Assembly (NCBI RefSeq): GCF_900099805.1
Contig: NZ_FNDR01000002.1
Coordinates: 655,243-719,242 of the forward strand
DNA length: 64,000 nt
Direction: 5' to 3'
From: Variovorax sp. OV700
Lineage (GTDB): Bacteria > Pseudomonadota > Gammaproteobacteria > Burkholderiales > Burkholderiaceae_C
A model generated the notes under the pieces. The model searched no databases, had not been told where the DNA came from, and saw only the letters and a list, made by a program, of their open reading frames with translations. Each line of letters opens with the position of its first letter. Within the stretch, counting starts at the first letter, position 1. The position numbers and the translations under genes were made by a program. Positions 1 to 8,380 of the stretch are shown here, piece by piece.

Positions 1-1
1 C

Positions 2-1144
2 GATGAGCGTGAGCTGGCGAGCTTGTTTCAGGCACGTGGTTCCGGCGTTTCCGAAATATGCAGCGCTGCGGACGCACTACGCAGATCCATCAATGGCGAT
101 ACCGTCTCCTATGTGGTGACTCGCAATATCAACTATACGAACATCTGCTCTTTCAAATGCAGCTTCTGCGCCTTCTCGAAGGGTAAAACCAGCGACAACC
201 TTCGCGGCAAACCTTACGATCTCGCCCTCGATGAAGTGCAACGCCGCGTTGTCGAAGCGTGGGACCGTGGTGCCACCGAGGTCTGCATGCAAGGCGGAAT
301 TCATCCCAAATACACCGGGCAGACTTACCTCGACCTCGTTAAGGCCGTAAAAGAAGCGATTCCTGAGATGCATGTCCATGCCTTCTCGCCGCTCGAAATC
401 ACCCACGGCGCTCAGACGCTCGGAATCGAGATCCCGACGTTTCTGTCGATGCTGCGCGATGCCGGCCTTGGAAGTCTTCCGGGCACAGCAGCCGAAATTC
501 TGGACGACCCCATTCGCCAACTCCTGTGCGCCGACAAGCTAACGACAGTCCAGTGGCTGAACGTGATCGAACAGGCGCATCGGGTTGGCCTCAAAACGAC
601 GTCCACCATCATGTTTGGTCACGTCGATGGACCCCAGAATTGGGCACGTCATCTGCTGCATCTCCGCGACCTGCAGGAACAGACGGGCGGGATTACCGAA
701 TTCGTCCCCCTGCCCTTCGTCCATATGGAGGCGCCCGCCTTCTTCCGAGGCGAAACGAGGAAGGGCCCGACATGGCGAGAAACAGTCCTAATCCATGCCG
801 TCGCCCGTCTGGCACTTAACCCGTTGATCACCAATATTCAGGCCTCCTGGGTGAAACTCGGACCAGACCGTACCCGTGACGTCTTGAATGCCGGCGTGAA
901 TGATCTCGGCGGAACCTTGATGAACGAGAGCATTTCGCGTGCCGCCGGGACCGAACACGGACAGGAGTTCGCTCCCAAGGAGATGGAGGCGCTCATCCGC
1001 TCCGCTGGCCGTGTCCCGCGGCTGCGAACGACCACCTACGGCGATGCTCCCGTCGAGCGCCGCAATGCAGCCTTCGCTGCGCCAGAGCTTACGCCGATGA
1101 TTCTTACACCGCCAAGCCGCAAGTCTTTGAGCATGGCGAGCTAG
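2..1144 (+). CDS. cofH: CofH, FO synthase subunit 2 (5' end outside window)
   Basis: This is a radical SAM enzyme of deazaflavin (coenzyme F420) synthesis. CofH joins a tyrosine-derived fragment to 5-amino-6-ribitylaminouracil, and CofG then makes FO. The sequence shows the radical SAM cysteines as CSFKCSFC just after the family motif NINYTNIC, then ATEVCMQGG, ITEFVPLPFVHMEAP and LGGTLMNES near the C-terminus, all CofH hallmarks. The reading frame is open to the left edge, with DERELASLFQARG in frame, and this matches the family upstream of any usable start. The gene is therefore cut by the window and could be the second half of a fused FbiC. Its neighbours are an amidase and an aminotransferase, and a broken second cofH lies at about 4.2 kb. 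F420 synthesis is uncommon in this bacterial group, so transfer is likely (inference). Confidence 0.88.
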   Translation, partial: DERELASLFQARGSGVSEICSAADALRRSINGDTVSYVVTRNINYTNICSFKCSFCAFSKGKTSDNLRGKPYDLALDEVQRRVVEAWDRGATEVCMQGGIHPKYTGQTYLDLVKAVKEAIPEMHVHAFSPLEITHGAQTLGIEIPTFLSMLRDAGLGSLPGTAAEILDDPIRQLLCADKLTTVQWLNVIEQAHRVGLKTTSTIMFGHVDGPQNWARHLLHLRDLQEQTGGITEFVPLPFVHMEAPAFFRGETRKGPTWRETVLIHAVARLALNPLITNIQASWVKLGPDRTRDVLNAGVNDLGGTLMNESISRAAGTEHGQEFAPKEMEALIRSAGRVPRLRTTTYGDAPVERRNAAFAAPELTPMILTPPSRKSLSMAS

Positions 1145-1275
1145 CCCCAAGGACAGACAAAAGGTCGGCGGCCCCGCCAATGCACGGCTGTCGACCGAGC
1201 CCGGAAGCGCCGAGGAAGAATTTATAGGTCTCACCGGGCTCACCAGAGATCGAACAATATTAACCATACGGCTCT

Positions 1276-2568
1276 ATGCCGACGAGGAGAAATGCTTTGA
1301 CCAAACTTGCTCATGCCATTCGAGAGCTAAAGGACGCTTCTGCTGGACTGTTTCGTTCGATTGCCGATGCGTCACGCGATAAGGTCGAAGGGATTACACG
1401 CGCGGCCTATGGTCCCGAGGAAACCGCGACGGGTGAGATCCTCGCCGATTTCGCCCGGTCCGAAGGTCTGCAGGCCTCTTGGGACGGTGTCGGCAATATC
1501 CATATGACAAGACCGGGCAATGGCAAGTCGAACAAAGAGATCGTCATAGGCTCTCATATCGACACGGTCCCACGTGGCGGCAATTTTGACGGGCTGGCGG
1601 GCGTGGTTGCAGGGGCCACCCTGTTGGCAGCCTTGCAGCGCGCGGCCATCGCCACGGATCATGGCATCCGAGTCATCGGCTTTCGAGGCGAAGAGAGCCC
1701 CTGGCTCGGGCAGGCTTATATCGGCAGCAAGCTGCTGATGGGCGCGCTGTCCAGGGACGAGCTGCACAATCTGAAGCACTCCCGCTACGGTAAGAGCCTG
1801 TGGCAGTTGCTCGAAGATCTGAAGTTGGATCCGGAGGAGTCGCTCAATCGCAAGCAAATTCAACCTGCCAACATCCATGCCTATCTCGAACTTCACATCG
1901 AGCAGGCTCCCTTGCTGGTTTCGTTGAATCGTCCCGTGGCCGTCGCCCGGGCGGTTCGCGGCAATATTCGGCATCCCAAGGTGACGGTAACCGGCGAATA
2001 CGGCCATTCGGGCGCCATGCCGCGGCATCTGCGCAAAGACACCGTCATGGCCACGGCCAAGCTGCTCGCCAGTATCGACGGGGAGTGGAAGCGCCTGATC
2101 GACGCCGGAAATGACGATCTCGTCTACACGACGGGCGTGATCCAAACGAACGCCGATACCCATACCATGACGAAAGTTCCGGGCGAACTCACCTGGAGCT
2201 TCAACGTCGGCGGGACGAACGATGGCGTGATGCAAGAGCTTTATGATTTCGCGATCAAGAAGGCGGACGAGCTCGCAAGGGAACATTCGGTGACGTTCGA
2301 TTTTGGCGTGCGAACGGGTTCGTCTGCCTCTCCCCTAGATCCGAGAATCATGAACGCCGCGATCAGGGCCGGCGAGGATCTTTCGATCGCGATGGAGATC
2401 ATGCCCACCGTCGGACACGATGCCGCGATCTTCGAAAAGAACGGCGTTCCATGCGGTGTGATCCTGATCCGCAATGAGAACGGCAGCCACAACGCGGACG
2501 AGGCCATGGAGATCGAGGACTTCATTCTCGGCGTTCAAGTGCTGGGCGCAACCGCAGTATCCATCTGA
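1276..2568 (+). CDS. Zn-dependent hydantoinase/carbamoylase-family amidase
   Basis: This is an M20-like bimetal amidase related to N-carbamoyl-L-amino-acid hydrolases and allantoate or ureidoglycine amidohydrolases, which cleave a carbamoyl or ureido group in the cytoplasm. Metal-ligand motifs are visible in order: GSHIDTVP (His), NFDGLAG (Asp), FRGEESPW (Glu), LELHIEQ (His) and VGHDAAIF (C-terminal His). Its 430 residues are normal for the family. ATG 1276 is the outer start. TTG 1297 has a better ribosome site (GAGGAG at 1284-1289) and may be the true start. It is followed after 45 bp by an aminotransferase, so the two are probably one operon. A C-terminal fragment of a paralogue lies at 11100-11364. 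The exact substrate cannot be told. Confidence 0.85.
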   Translation: MPTRRNALTKLAHAIRELKDASAGLFRSIADASRDKVEGITRAAYGPEETATGEILADFARSEGLQASWDGVGNIHMTRPGNGKSNKEIVIGSHIDTVPRGGNFDGLAGVVAGATLLAALQRAAIATDHGIRVIGFRGEESPWLGQAYIGSKLLMGALSRDELHNLKHSRYGKSLWQLLEDLKLDPEESLNRKQIQPANIHAYLELHIEQAPLLVSLNRPVAVARAVRGNIRHPKVTVTGEYGHSGAMPRHLRKDTVMATAKLLASIDGEWKRLIDAGNDDLVYTTGVIQTNADTHTMTKVPGELTWSFNVGGTNDGVMQELYDFAIKKADELAREHSVTFDFGVRTGSSASPLDPRIMNAAIRAGEDLSIAMEIMPTVGHDAAIFEKNGVPCGVILIRNENGSHNADEAMEIEDFILGVQVLGATAVSI

Positions 2569-2613
2569 CGCGTACGGCATCAGGTCGATTTCAAAGATTA
2601 TTGGGGAAAGAGC

Positions 2614-3945
2614 ATGGTAGATACGATCATCGAAAATGACATCGCCGCCGCTACGAAGCGCGTGCGCGATCGCTATGCCGCGGCAAATCCAAACAGCAAG
2701 GCAGCGCAAGAAGCGGCCCGTGCGGTTTTCCCCGCCGGCAACACCCGCGCAGTTCTCGGCTATCAGCCGTTCCCGCTGACGATCGCGAACGGCGTTGGCG
2801 CGGAAGTCGAGGATGCCGATGGTCACACTTATGTCGATTGTGTCGGCGAGTACTCCGCCGGGTTGTTCGGTCACTCCAACCCGACAATCAGGTCTGCCAT
2901 CGTCAAAGCGTTGGACGCTGGCATCGTGCTCGGCGGGCCCAATCTGTATGAGACGAGTTTCGCCGCTGCGATATGCGACCGGTTTCCCTCCATTGAACTC
3001 GTGCGGTTCTGCAACTCGGGAACTGAGGCCAACACGCTTGCGCTGCTCGCCGCGAGGGCATTCACCAACCGCAAGAAGATCCTTGTCTTCAACGATGCCT
3101 ACCACGGCGGGTTTCTGGCCTTCAAATCGGGTGGGGGAGCGTCAAACCTGCCGTTTGATTTTGTGATGGCCGACTACAACGATCCGGCAACCGAAGGCCT
3201 GATGCGCAAGTTCGCGCCGGATCTTGCTGCTGTGATCATCGAACCGATCATCGGTGCGGGTGGAAACATCTGCGCGACGCCCGAATTCATGAGGATGCTG
3301 CGCACGACATCGCACGAGATAGGCGCGGTTCTGATTTTCGATGAAGTCAAGACATCTCGCAACGGCCCGGGCGGCATGCAGGAATGGTTCGGCATCATTC
3401 CGGACATGACGACGCTTGGAAAATATATCGGTGGCGGATTGACGACGGGCGCGTTCGGCGGCCGGCGCGACATCATGGAAATCTTCGACCCCGCCAAGGC
3501 TGGAACGCTCGTCCACTCCGGCACTTTCAATAACAACGTGTGTTCGATGGCGGCGGGCGTCGCTGCCATGACTGAGGTTTTCACGTGTGACGAAGCTGCT
3601 CGGTTCTTCGCGCGCGGCGAGGCATTCCGCTCCGAGTTGAACATCATGTTGGCCAAGCGCAATGTTCCGTTGCAGTTCACCGGGCTCGGCTCGATCATGG
3701 CGCCGCACTTCACGACCACCCCGATACTCGGTCCGAAGGACGTTCCGAAAATCGACAAGGTGCTAATGCCGCTCATGCATATGGAAATGCTGATGCGAGG
3801 TGTTCTTGTGGCCGCGCGAGGCGATATCTTCCTTAGCCTCCCGATGGAAAAGCGGCATTTCGATACGGTCAAGGAGGCGTTGATGGGATTTGTCGATGAA
3901 CATGAGAACTTGATAGTTCGTCATATACAACAGTCATGCCCTTAA
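2614..3945 (+). CDS. Class-III PLP aminotransferase (glutamate-1-semialdehyde aminomutase-like)
   Basis: This is a fold-type I PLP enzyme of the class-III group (443 residues). The PLP-contacting Asp is in LIFDEVKTSR, the Schiff-base Lys in TLGKYIGGG, and the substrate-side motifs are CNSGTEAN and YHGGFLAF. The HemL-like arrangement suggests an aminomutase or omega-aminotransferase, but it sits beside an amidase and not in a tetrapyrrole setting, so catabolic use is more likely (inference). It starts at ATG 2614, preceded by GGGGAAAG. The gene is intact. A paralogous C-terminal fragment lies on the opposite strand at 10836-11099, next to a fragment of the amidase paralogue, which suggests that the amidase and aminotransferase form an old functional pair. 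Confidence 0.85.
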   Translation: MVDTIIENDIAAATKRVRDRYAAANPNSKAAQEAARAVFPAGNTRAVLGYQPFPLTIANGVGAEVEDADGHTYVDCVGEYSAGLFGHSNPTIRSAIVKALDAGIVLGGPNLYETSFAAAICDRFPSIELVRFCNSGTEANTLALLAARAFTNRKKILVFNDAYHGGFLAFKSGGGASNLPFDFVMADYNDPATEGLMRKFAPDLAAVIIEPIIGAGGNICATPEFMRMLRTTSHEIGAVLIFDEVKTSRNGPGGMQEWFGIIPDMTTLGKYIGGGLTTGAFGGRRDIMEIFDPAKAGTLVHSGTFNNNVCSMAAGVAAMTEVFTCDEAARFFARGEAFRSELNIMLAKRNVPLQFTGLGSIMAPHFTTTPILGPKDVPKIDKVLMPLMHMEMLMRGVLVAARGDIFLSLPMEKRHFDTVKEALMGFVDEHENLIVRHIQQSCP

Positions 3946-4187
3946 TTTTGTGCTGAAACGCTGCGGCTCTTCTCTCCATGGCCTGTAGGGTTTTGTATGA
4001 TTTCCGCCGAAACCATGCAATTTCGGTTCTGCCATGAGGCATCGCCCGCGCCCATTCCGTACAGGATGACCTGCTGCGTCCGCAGCTGATTAAGGTGCCT
4101 CTAGTTTCCTAAAGGACTACGAGCGTCTCGCTGATTTGATCAAGCAGTTGAAGCCGCTTTGACGGTATGGAGTTGACCTGGTTATGT

Positions 4188-4600
4188 TTCCGGCTCCGCC
4201 AACGAGCCAACGGCGATGTCGCGCGGTATGTCGTAAACCGCAATAGCGGCGCGTACAGGAGGCGTTGGACCGCGGGGCAACCGAAGTCTGCACGCAAGGT
4301 GGGGTCAACCCGCACTACCTTGCTGTTCGCGACCTGCAGGAGCGCATCGGAGGCTTCACCGAATTCGTCCCCTGCCGTTCATCTAAATGAAAGCGCCACT
4401 CGGGCGTCCGTGGCAGAACGCGCAAAGGCCCTACCTGGCTCGAGGTGCGACTGATGCATGCGATCGCACGGCTGGTGCTGCTTCCGCTTATTGCCAATAT
4501 TCAGGCAAGCTTGGCCCAGACGGCGTGCGAACCCTGCTGTATGGCGGGGTCAACGACCTCGGCGGCACGCTGATGAATGAGAGCATTTTTGCGCAGCATC
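4188..4600 (+). pseudogene. cofH: Degenerate second cofH copy with internal deletions
   Basis: Short blocks align in order with the cofH at the left edge but switch frame and lack the middle. NGDVARYVVNRN (about 4209) matches NGDTVSYVVTRN. LDRGATEVCTQGG (about 4261-4300) matches WDRGATEVCMQGG. RDLQERIGGFTEFVP (about 4330-4374) matches RDLQEQTGGITEFVP. The final block contains MHAIARLVL, LIANIQAS and GGVNDLGGTLMNES (to about 4590). The radical SAM cysteine block is deleted, so it cannot be active. Codons differ a good deal from the intact copy, so this was probably a separately acquired cofH and not a fresh duplicate. In the 240 bp before it nothing is clear except a short coding-like tail (FLKDYERLADLIKQL) near 4110-4162. 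Confidence 0.8.
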
Positions 4601-4608
4601 GCTGATGA

Positions 4609-4725
4609 TGGAAGCAGGCAGCCGAAGGCGTGCCGGTCGTCCTCATCCGCGGCGCACCCTATGCTCGGCGTGATGGGTCGGCGGCAGAGCTGCTGCGGTC
4701 CAAGACAACAGATTTGTTCCGATGA
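4609..4725 (+). pseudogene. cofE: 3' fragment of cofE (F420-0:gamma-glutamyl ligase)
   Basis: An open stretch of 38 codons reads WKQAAEGVPVVLIRGAP, then ARRDGSAAELLR and a terminal TTDLFR. This resembles the C-terminus of CofE ligases, which add glutamate to F420-0. Its TGA stop overlaps the ATG of the following nitroreductase (ATGA at 4722-4725), the usual sign of an intact translational pair. The rest of cofE is missing and the fragment is joined directly to the broken cofH, so a deletion removed everything between. The assignment rests on recall of a short C-terminal pattern and should be confirmed by alignment. Confidence 0.55.
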
Positions 4726-5381
4726 ACGCCGCGACTCGCAACGACGCACTGATGAATGCACTGGATGCACACAGCCTGCTTCGCGGGCGGCAGAGCATTC
4801 GCCGCTATCACGCAGCACAACCGTCCACCGCGAGTATCACAAGGATCTTTGAAAGCGTCGCGTATGCGCCGTCTGCGCACAATCGCCAGCCATGGCGTTA
4901 CATGGTGCTGTTCGGGTCCGCTGCGAAGGAACAATTGGCGCTCGCCATGGGTCGTCGCCTAGCGGCCGACCGCAGCCGAGACGGTGATGCCTCTGACCCT
5001 ATCCAACAGGACGTGGAGCGATCTTCCCAGCGGATCACACAGGCTCCAGTCGTGATCATCGTCGCGCTCAGCATGGTCGAGATGGACTGCTATCCGGATC
5101 AGTTCCGCACGCAAGCAGAGCGCACGATGGCAGTGCAAAGCACAGCAATGGCCACGCAGAATTTGCTGCTCGCTGCGCATGCCGAGGGCCATGGCACATG
5201 CTGGATGTGCGCACCGTTGTTTTGCCCCGACGAGGTGAAGACGGCGCTGTCATTACCGGCGGACTGGGAGCCGCAGGGGCTGATCACGCTTGGCTGTCCG
5301 GCTCAGCCCGGACGGAACAAGCCGCGCAAGACAATCACCGATTTCGTTCGCTTCGCTGAACCACACGACGCTCCGGGCTAG
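4722..5381 (+). CDS. Nitroreductase-family protein resembling the FbiB C-terminal domain
   Basis: This is a 219-residue FMN-binding nitroreductase-fold protein. The N-terminal FMN-phosphate motif is RGRQSIRRYH, followed by APSAHNRQPWRYMV. The C-terminal half (YPDQFRTQAERTM, GHGTCWMCAPLF, LPADWEPQGLITLG) follows the pattern of the C-terminal domain of actinobacterial FbiB, which reduces dehydro-F420-0 with FMN. In actinobacteria that domain is fused to the gamma-glutamyl ligase. Here the frame is separate but overlaps the stop of a cofE fragment, so the gene order mirrors the fusion. The frame is intact, although the upstream partner is destroyed, so expression is uncertain. A general nitroreductase is the alternative. 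Confidence 0.72.
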   Translation: MNAATRNDALMNALDAHSLLRGRQSIRRYHAAQPSTASITRIFESVAYAPSAHNRQPWRYMVLFGSAAKEQLALAMGRRLAADRSRDGDASDPIQQDVERSSQRITQAPVVIIVALSMVEMDCYPDQFRTQAERTMAVQSTAMATQNLLLAAHAEGHGTCWMCAPLFCPDEVKTALSLPADWEPQGLITLGCPAQPGRNKPRKTITDFVRFAEPHDAPG

Positions 5382-5474
5382 ACCGATGATCGATACATCA
5401 TCCTTGCGCGGCTGACTCTGGCGGGCACCATCGCATCGATGTGGCCGCAGTGATCGCTGGCGGCAGACCGAGAG

Positions 5475-5820
5475 TCAATTCGGCGTCGAGTATCGCAATA
5501 TCGGGCAGAATGATTGAGCTGGATACGCCACGCTTTCCTCGTCGCCGTGATGATCGACACCGGTGTCACTTCCGAACCGGTGCTCCACATACACGTCGTT
5601 GTACGCCTTGTCGAAGGGCATCATCACAGCAACTAAGTTGTCGTCGCGGTCATCGCTGAACTCAAATCCAGTGGGCTTGAGCTTCGCCCCACCAATGCCG
5701 CCTTTGAGCAGCACTTGGAAGAGATCGGCGCACGATGGCCTCGCCCTTCTTCTGCGGGATGTTCACCGGGGTGATCTCGCTCTCGAAGAAACCGGCCTTC
5801 TGCGCGGCCACGTCGCCCAA
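5475..5820 (-). pseudogene. Debris: short thiolase fragment and an unassigned fragment
   Basis: Two short coding relics lie on the minus strand between the nitroreductase and IS21 remnants. At about 5731-5820 the peptide AAQKAGFFESEITPVNIPQK fits the mid-region of acetyl-CoA acetyltransferases, but the frame is lost straight after. At 5475-5714 a different frame reads GGAKLKPTGFEF, then LVAVMMPFDKAYNDVY. The MPF-x-x-x-(F/Y)-(N/D)DVY pattern recalls TIR-like or deoxyribosyltransferase-like nucleotide-binding proteins, but this is weak. Neither piece could be functional. The stretch 5382-5474 shows nothing recognisable. Confidence 0.4.
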
Positions 5821-5845
5821 ACTGCTCCAGGCAGGACGGGTCGGA

Positions 5846-6540
5846 CTATGCAGTGACGGGGGTTTGTGCAATGCGTGCAACGGCCTCCTTGAGTCGATAG
5901 CTCTTGCCCTCGAACTCGAGCATCGCGGCGCGATGCATGAGGCGGTCGAGGATGGTGGTGCCCATGGTGGCGTCGCCGTGGTATTTGCCCCAGTCCTGCA
6001 CGACGCGATTCGAAGTGACCACAAGGCTGCGGCGCCGCTTGTAGCGCTGGTGTACGATGGTTTGCAGTAGTTCGGCGCCGGCCTCGCTGATGCGACGCGC
6101 GAGGAAGAGATCGTCCAGCACCAGGAGAGCGGGCTCGATGTAGGCGCGCAGCATCTGAGCCTGCTCGGCCTGGCTGGACAGCCCATATCGTGCGAACTCG
6201 GTGTCGGCTTCGACGTACCGGACGTCGTGACCCTGCAGGGTGGCCTGGTAAGCCACGGCCTTGGCGATGTGACTCTTCCCGGTTCCAGGCTTTGCCGATG
6301 ATCAGCGCGTTGGCACCTTCGGCGATGAACTTGAGGGTATGCAACTCGAAGCAGGCTTGGCGCGGCAGCTTGACCGAGTTGTAGGCCGCGGTGAAACCGA
6401 ACTGGTCGACCAGGTCTTGGTACACGGCCATCGCGTTGCGGTTGAGCTTCAACTGCGACTCGATGAAGGCGCGGTGCGGCTCGCATGCCGACGTGATGCT
6501 GCTCGGCGCTGATCCGGGCGGCCGGATCGGTGGCCACCGT
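5846..6540 (-). pseudogene. istB: IS21-family remnant: istA 5' piece fused to frameshifted istB
   Basis: On the minus strand, about 6536-6369 encodes an IstA-like N-terminus (ITSACEPHRAFIESQLKLNR, then MAVYQDLVDQFGF). It joins at about 6368 to an IstB-like ATPase (LPRQACFELHTLKFIAEG) that runs to the stop at 5846. IstB normally follows a roughly 500-residue IstA, so most of istA is deleted. A single extra base in the TTT at 6291-6293 breaks the frame inside the Walker A motif. Removing it restores GKPGTGKSHIAKAVAYQ. Downstream, LLVLDDLFLARR (Walker B), LVVTSNR and LEFEGKSYRL are well kept. The element cannot move on its own. Confidence 0.85.
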
Positions 6541-6544
6541 ACGC

Positions 6545-6727
6545 TCAAGTCGAGAACATCACGGCAATCGCAAGACCGACCACAAACACGACGTACGGGA
6601 CCGCAGCCGTCCAGTGGAATCTGCGCGCCGAGCTGTTGGCGGGCGCCAGATCTTCCTGCGCGTAAGTGCCCGGGTATAGCGACACGATCACCTGCTCTTG
6701 CCTTGAGTCGGGTTCGGAAGAACTCAT
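6545..6727 (-). pseudogene. N-terminal fragment of an unidentified membrane protein, cut by IS21 debris
   Basis: A 60-codon frame starts at ATG 6727 with MSSSEPDSRQEQVIVSLYPG and ends in one hydrophobic segment (AAVPYVVFVVGLAIAVMF). It stops at 6545, exactly where IstA-like sequence begins, so the frame is probably the first part of a longer inner-membrane protein interrupted by the IS. The family is not recognised. The stretch from 6728 to 6974 shows no gene that can be supported. Confidence 0.35.
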
Positions 6728-6974
6728 AACGCGCCCTTTCGTCGCTGTATTTCCCCCTCAGCATACCGCTGCGGGCGCAGCGGACGCAGATCGATCGGGC
6801 ATCTGGGAGGGACTCTTTTCAGCAGCGACCGCCGAGATCGTAGCAGCATCCGTCGCGGATGCTTTCCGACCGAAGTCAATTGCTCCTTCCGCGCACCTGA
6901 CGAAGAGTACTGGCCTTTCGTGATTCGGGGGGAGCGGAGTTTCACTTCCGCTCCGGCCGCAGCGGACTTCGAAT

Positions 6975-7589
6975 GGCCAGGCCAAGCGTGCCGCCGTCGC
7001 CACCATGATCGAGCACTGCGATCTGAGCGAACGACGCGCATGCAGGCTTGTGGGGCTCTCCCGCGACAGCTATCGCAATCCACCCGAGGCCGATGCCATG
7101 ACGCAAGAGCTCAGCAGCAAGATCGTCGAGATCGCGCATGCACGTCTGCGCTTCGGCTATCGGCGTATCCACGACATGCTGCGCCCGCACTTCCCGGGCG
7201 TGAACCACAAGCGCGTCTACCGTCTGTACAGCGCTGCCAACCTGGCTGTGCGCAAGCGCAAGAAGGTCAAACGCCCCGCCAGCGAACGCGTGCCGCTGCA
7301 ACTGGCCACGACGGTCATTGAGGTGTGGAGCATGGATTTCGTCAGCGACACGAGCAGTGGTTCGAGACGCTGCAGCAGGCCAGGTCGGCCATCACGCTCT
7401 GGCGCCAGGACTACAACGAGGTCAGGCCGCACAGCAGTTGCCAGCGAATGCCACCGGCGAAGTTCGCCGAGCTGCATCGCCGGCGCGCTGGCGATGCAGC
7501 TCGAACCAGCTCAACAACCACCGAGATCAATTAATCTTGCAACCCCGGACTTCCTCGTTATGAATGGCACGGCAGGAGGGGGCAGGTCA
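6975..7589 (+). pseudogene. IS3-family (IS407-type) orfB remnant with internal deletion and right end
   Basis: From about 6975 the frame encodes the orfB start of an IS407-like IS3 transposase (KRAAVATMIEHCDLSERRAC, GLSRDSYRNPPE, RFGYRRIHDMLRP) as far as EVWSMDFVSD near 7346. It then jumps, in another frame, to the C-terminus (EQWFETLQQARSAITLWRQD, YNEVRPHSSCQRMPP), ending at 7534. The second catalytic Asp and the Glu of the DDE triad are lost in the deleted part. The right end is recognisable at 7571-7589, whose complement begins TGACCTGCCCCCTCC. The same start occurs at 12676, so both pieces come from one IS type. Confidence 0.85.
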
Positions 7590-8298
7590 GCCGGAAGGTC
7601 CCAACCCCGTGTGCAGATCGATCCAAGCCATGGCAGGCCTTCGCGAAGCATGACGACGCAGCAGGGACCGTACAACCAAGTTGCTCCAGCAGGTCTTGCT
7701 GCCAGAACAAAATATCCCGTCTTGATGGCTATGCCGACCGGTCGTTGCGGCTCTACGATATGCCGCGACGCCATGCTTGGCTATATAGGACCCGATGGCC
7801 TGCGAGATGTCGGCGCTTGGTGGCCAGGCAGGTGGTAGCAACAGCTGATGAAGTTCGGCATAGGCTAGATTCGCAGGCTGCTGGGTCCGCTTCGAGAAGT
7901 CGATGAAATTGCGGTTCAGATCGACGTTGCCTTCGTTGGCGCGGCGCAGGTAGGAAAATCCATGCGGATTGACCGCGTGTAAGAATAGCAGGTCCACACC
8001 GCGCTGACTCGCCACCTTTAGCAATACCTCGTCGCTGAGCATTGCGGTTTGGCAGCCCGACCCACAGATGTCCTTCGACACCGTGCACTGCGGAAGAAAT
8101 TACGACTAACGGGGCTTCGTCGTTTTCGCAGCGAATCAGCGCTTCATCAATCGCAAGGTCCTCACCCCTGCTGCCCCGATAACCGGGAAGCAGGTGGTGC
8201 TCTGTCGCTGCTGCAGCCTGCGCGGCAGCGCGAAGAAAGTTTTCGCGAGCGTCCTCGTAGTGCTCAGAAAAATAGGCTTTGAGGTGTGTATAGCTCAT
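7590..8298 (-). pseudogene. DUF2817 (M14-like peptidase) gene, frameshifted and truncated by IS3
   Basis: The start (YFSEHYEDARENFLRAAAQA, LLPGYRGSRGEDLAID) and middle (VVISSAVHGVEGHL) match DUF2817 proteins, a group related to zinc carboxypeptidases. At about 8056-8066 one base is missing: the frame reads HLWVGLP where CGSGCQTAML in the other frame is expected. The second frame continues through NPHGFSYLRRANEGNVDLNR to WIDLHTGLGPSG at 7592. There the IS3 right end begins, so the 3' portion is gone. The gene lay 83 bp downstream of the Bug receptor and was probably in its operon. DUF2817 genes are often found beside such receptors. Confidence 0.8.
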
Positions 8299-8380
8299 GG
8301 GTTGGAAATATAGAGGCGCTTTTCAAAGATCCGGCACACTGGCACGGCTTCGCCGCGGGTGGCCTTGCCCAATGGGGCAA

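Noticed and set aside
8049..8298. Plus-strand small frames opposite the DUF2817 relic
   Set aside because: The minus-strand match to DUF2817 in two frames explains the coding-like composition.
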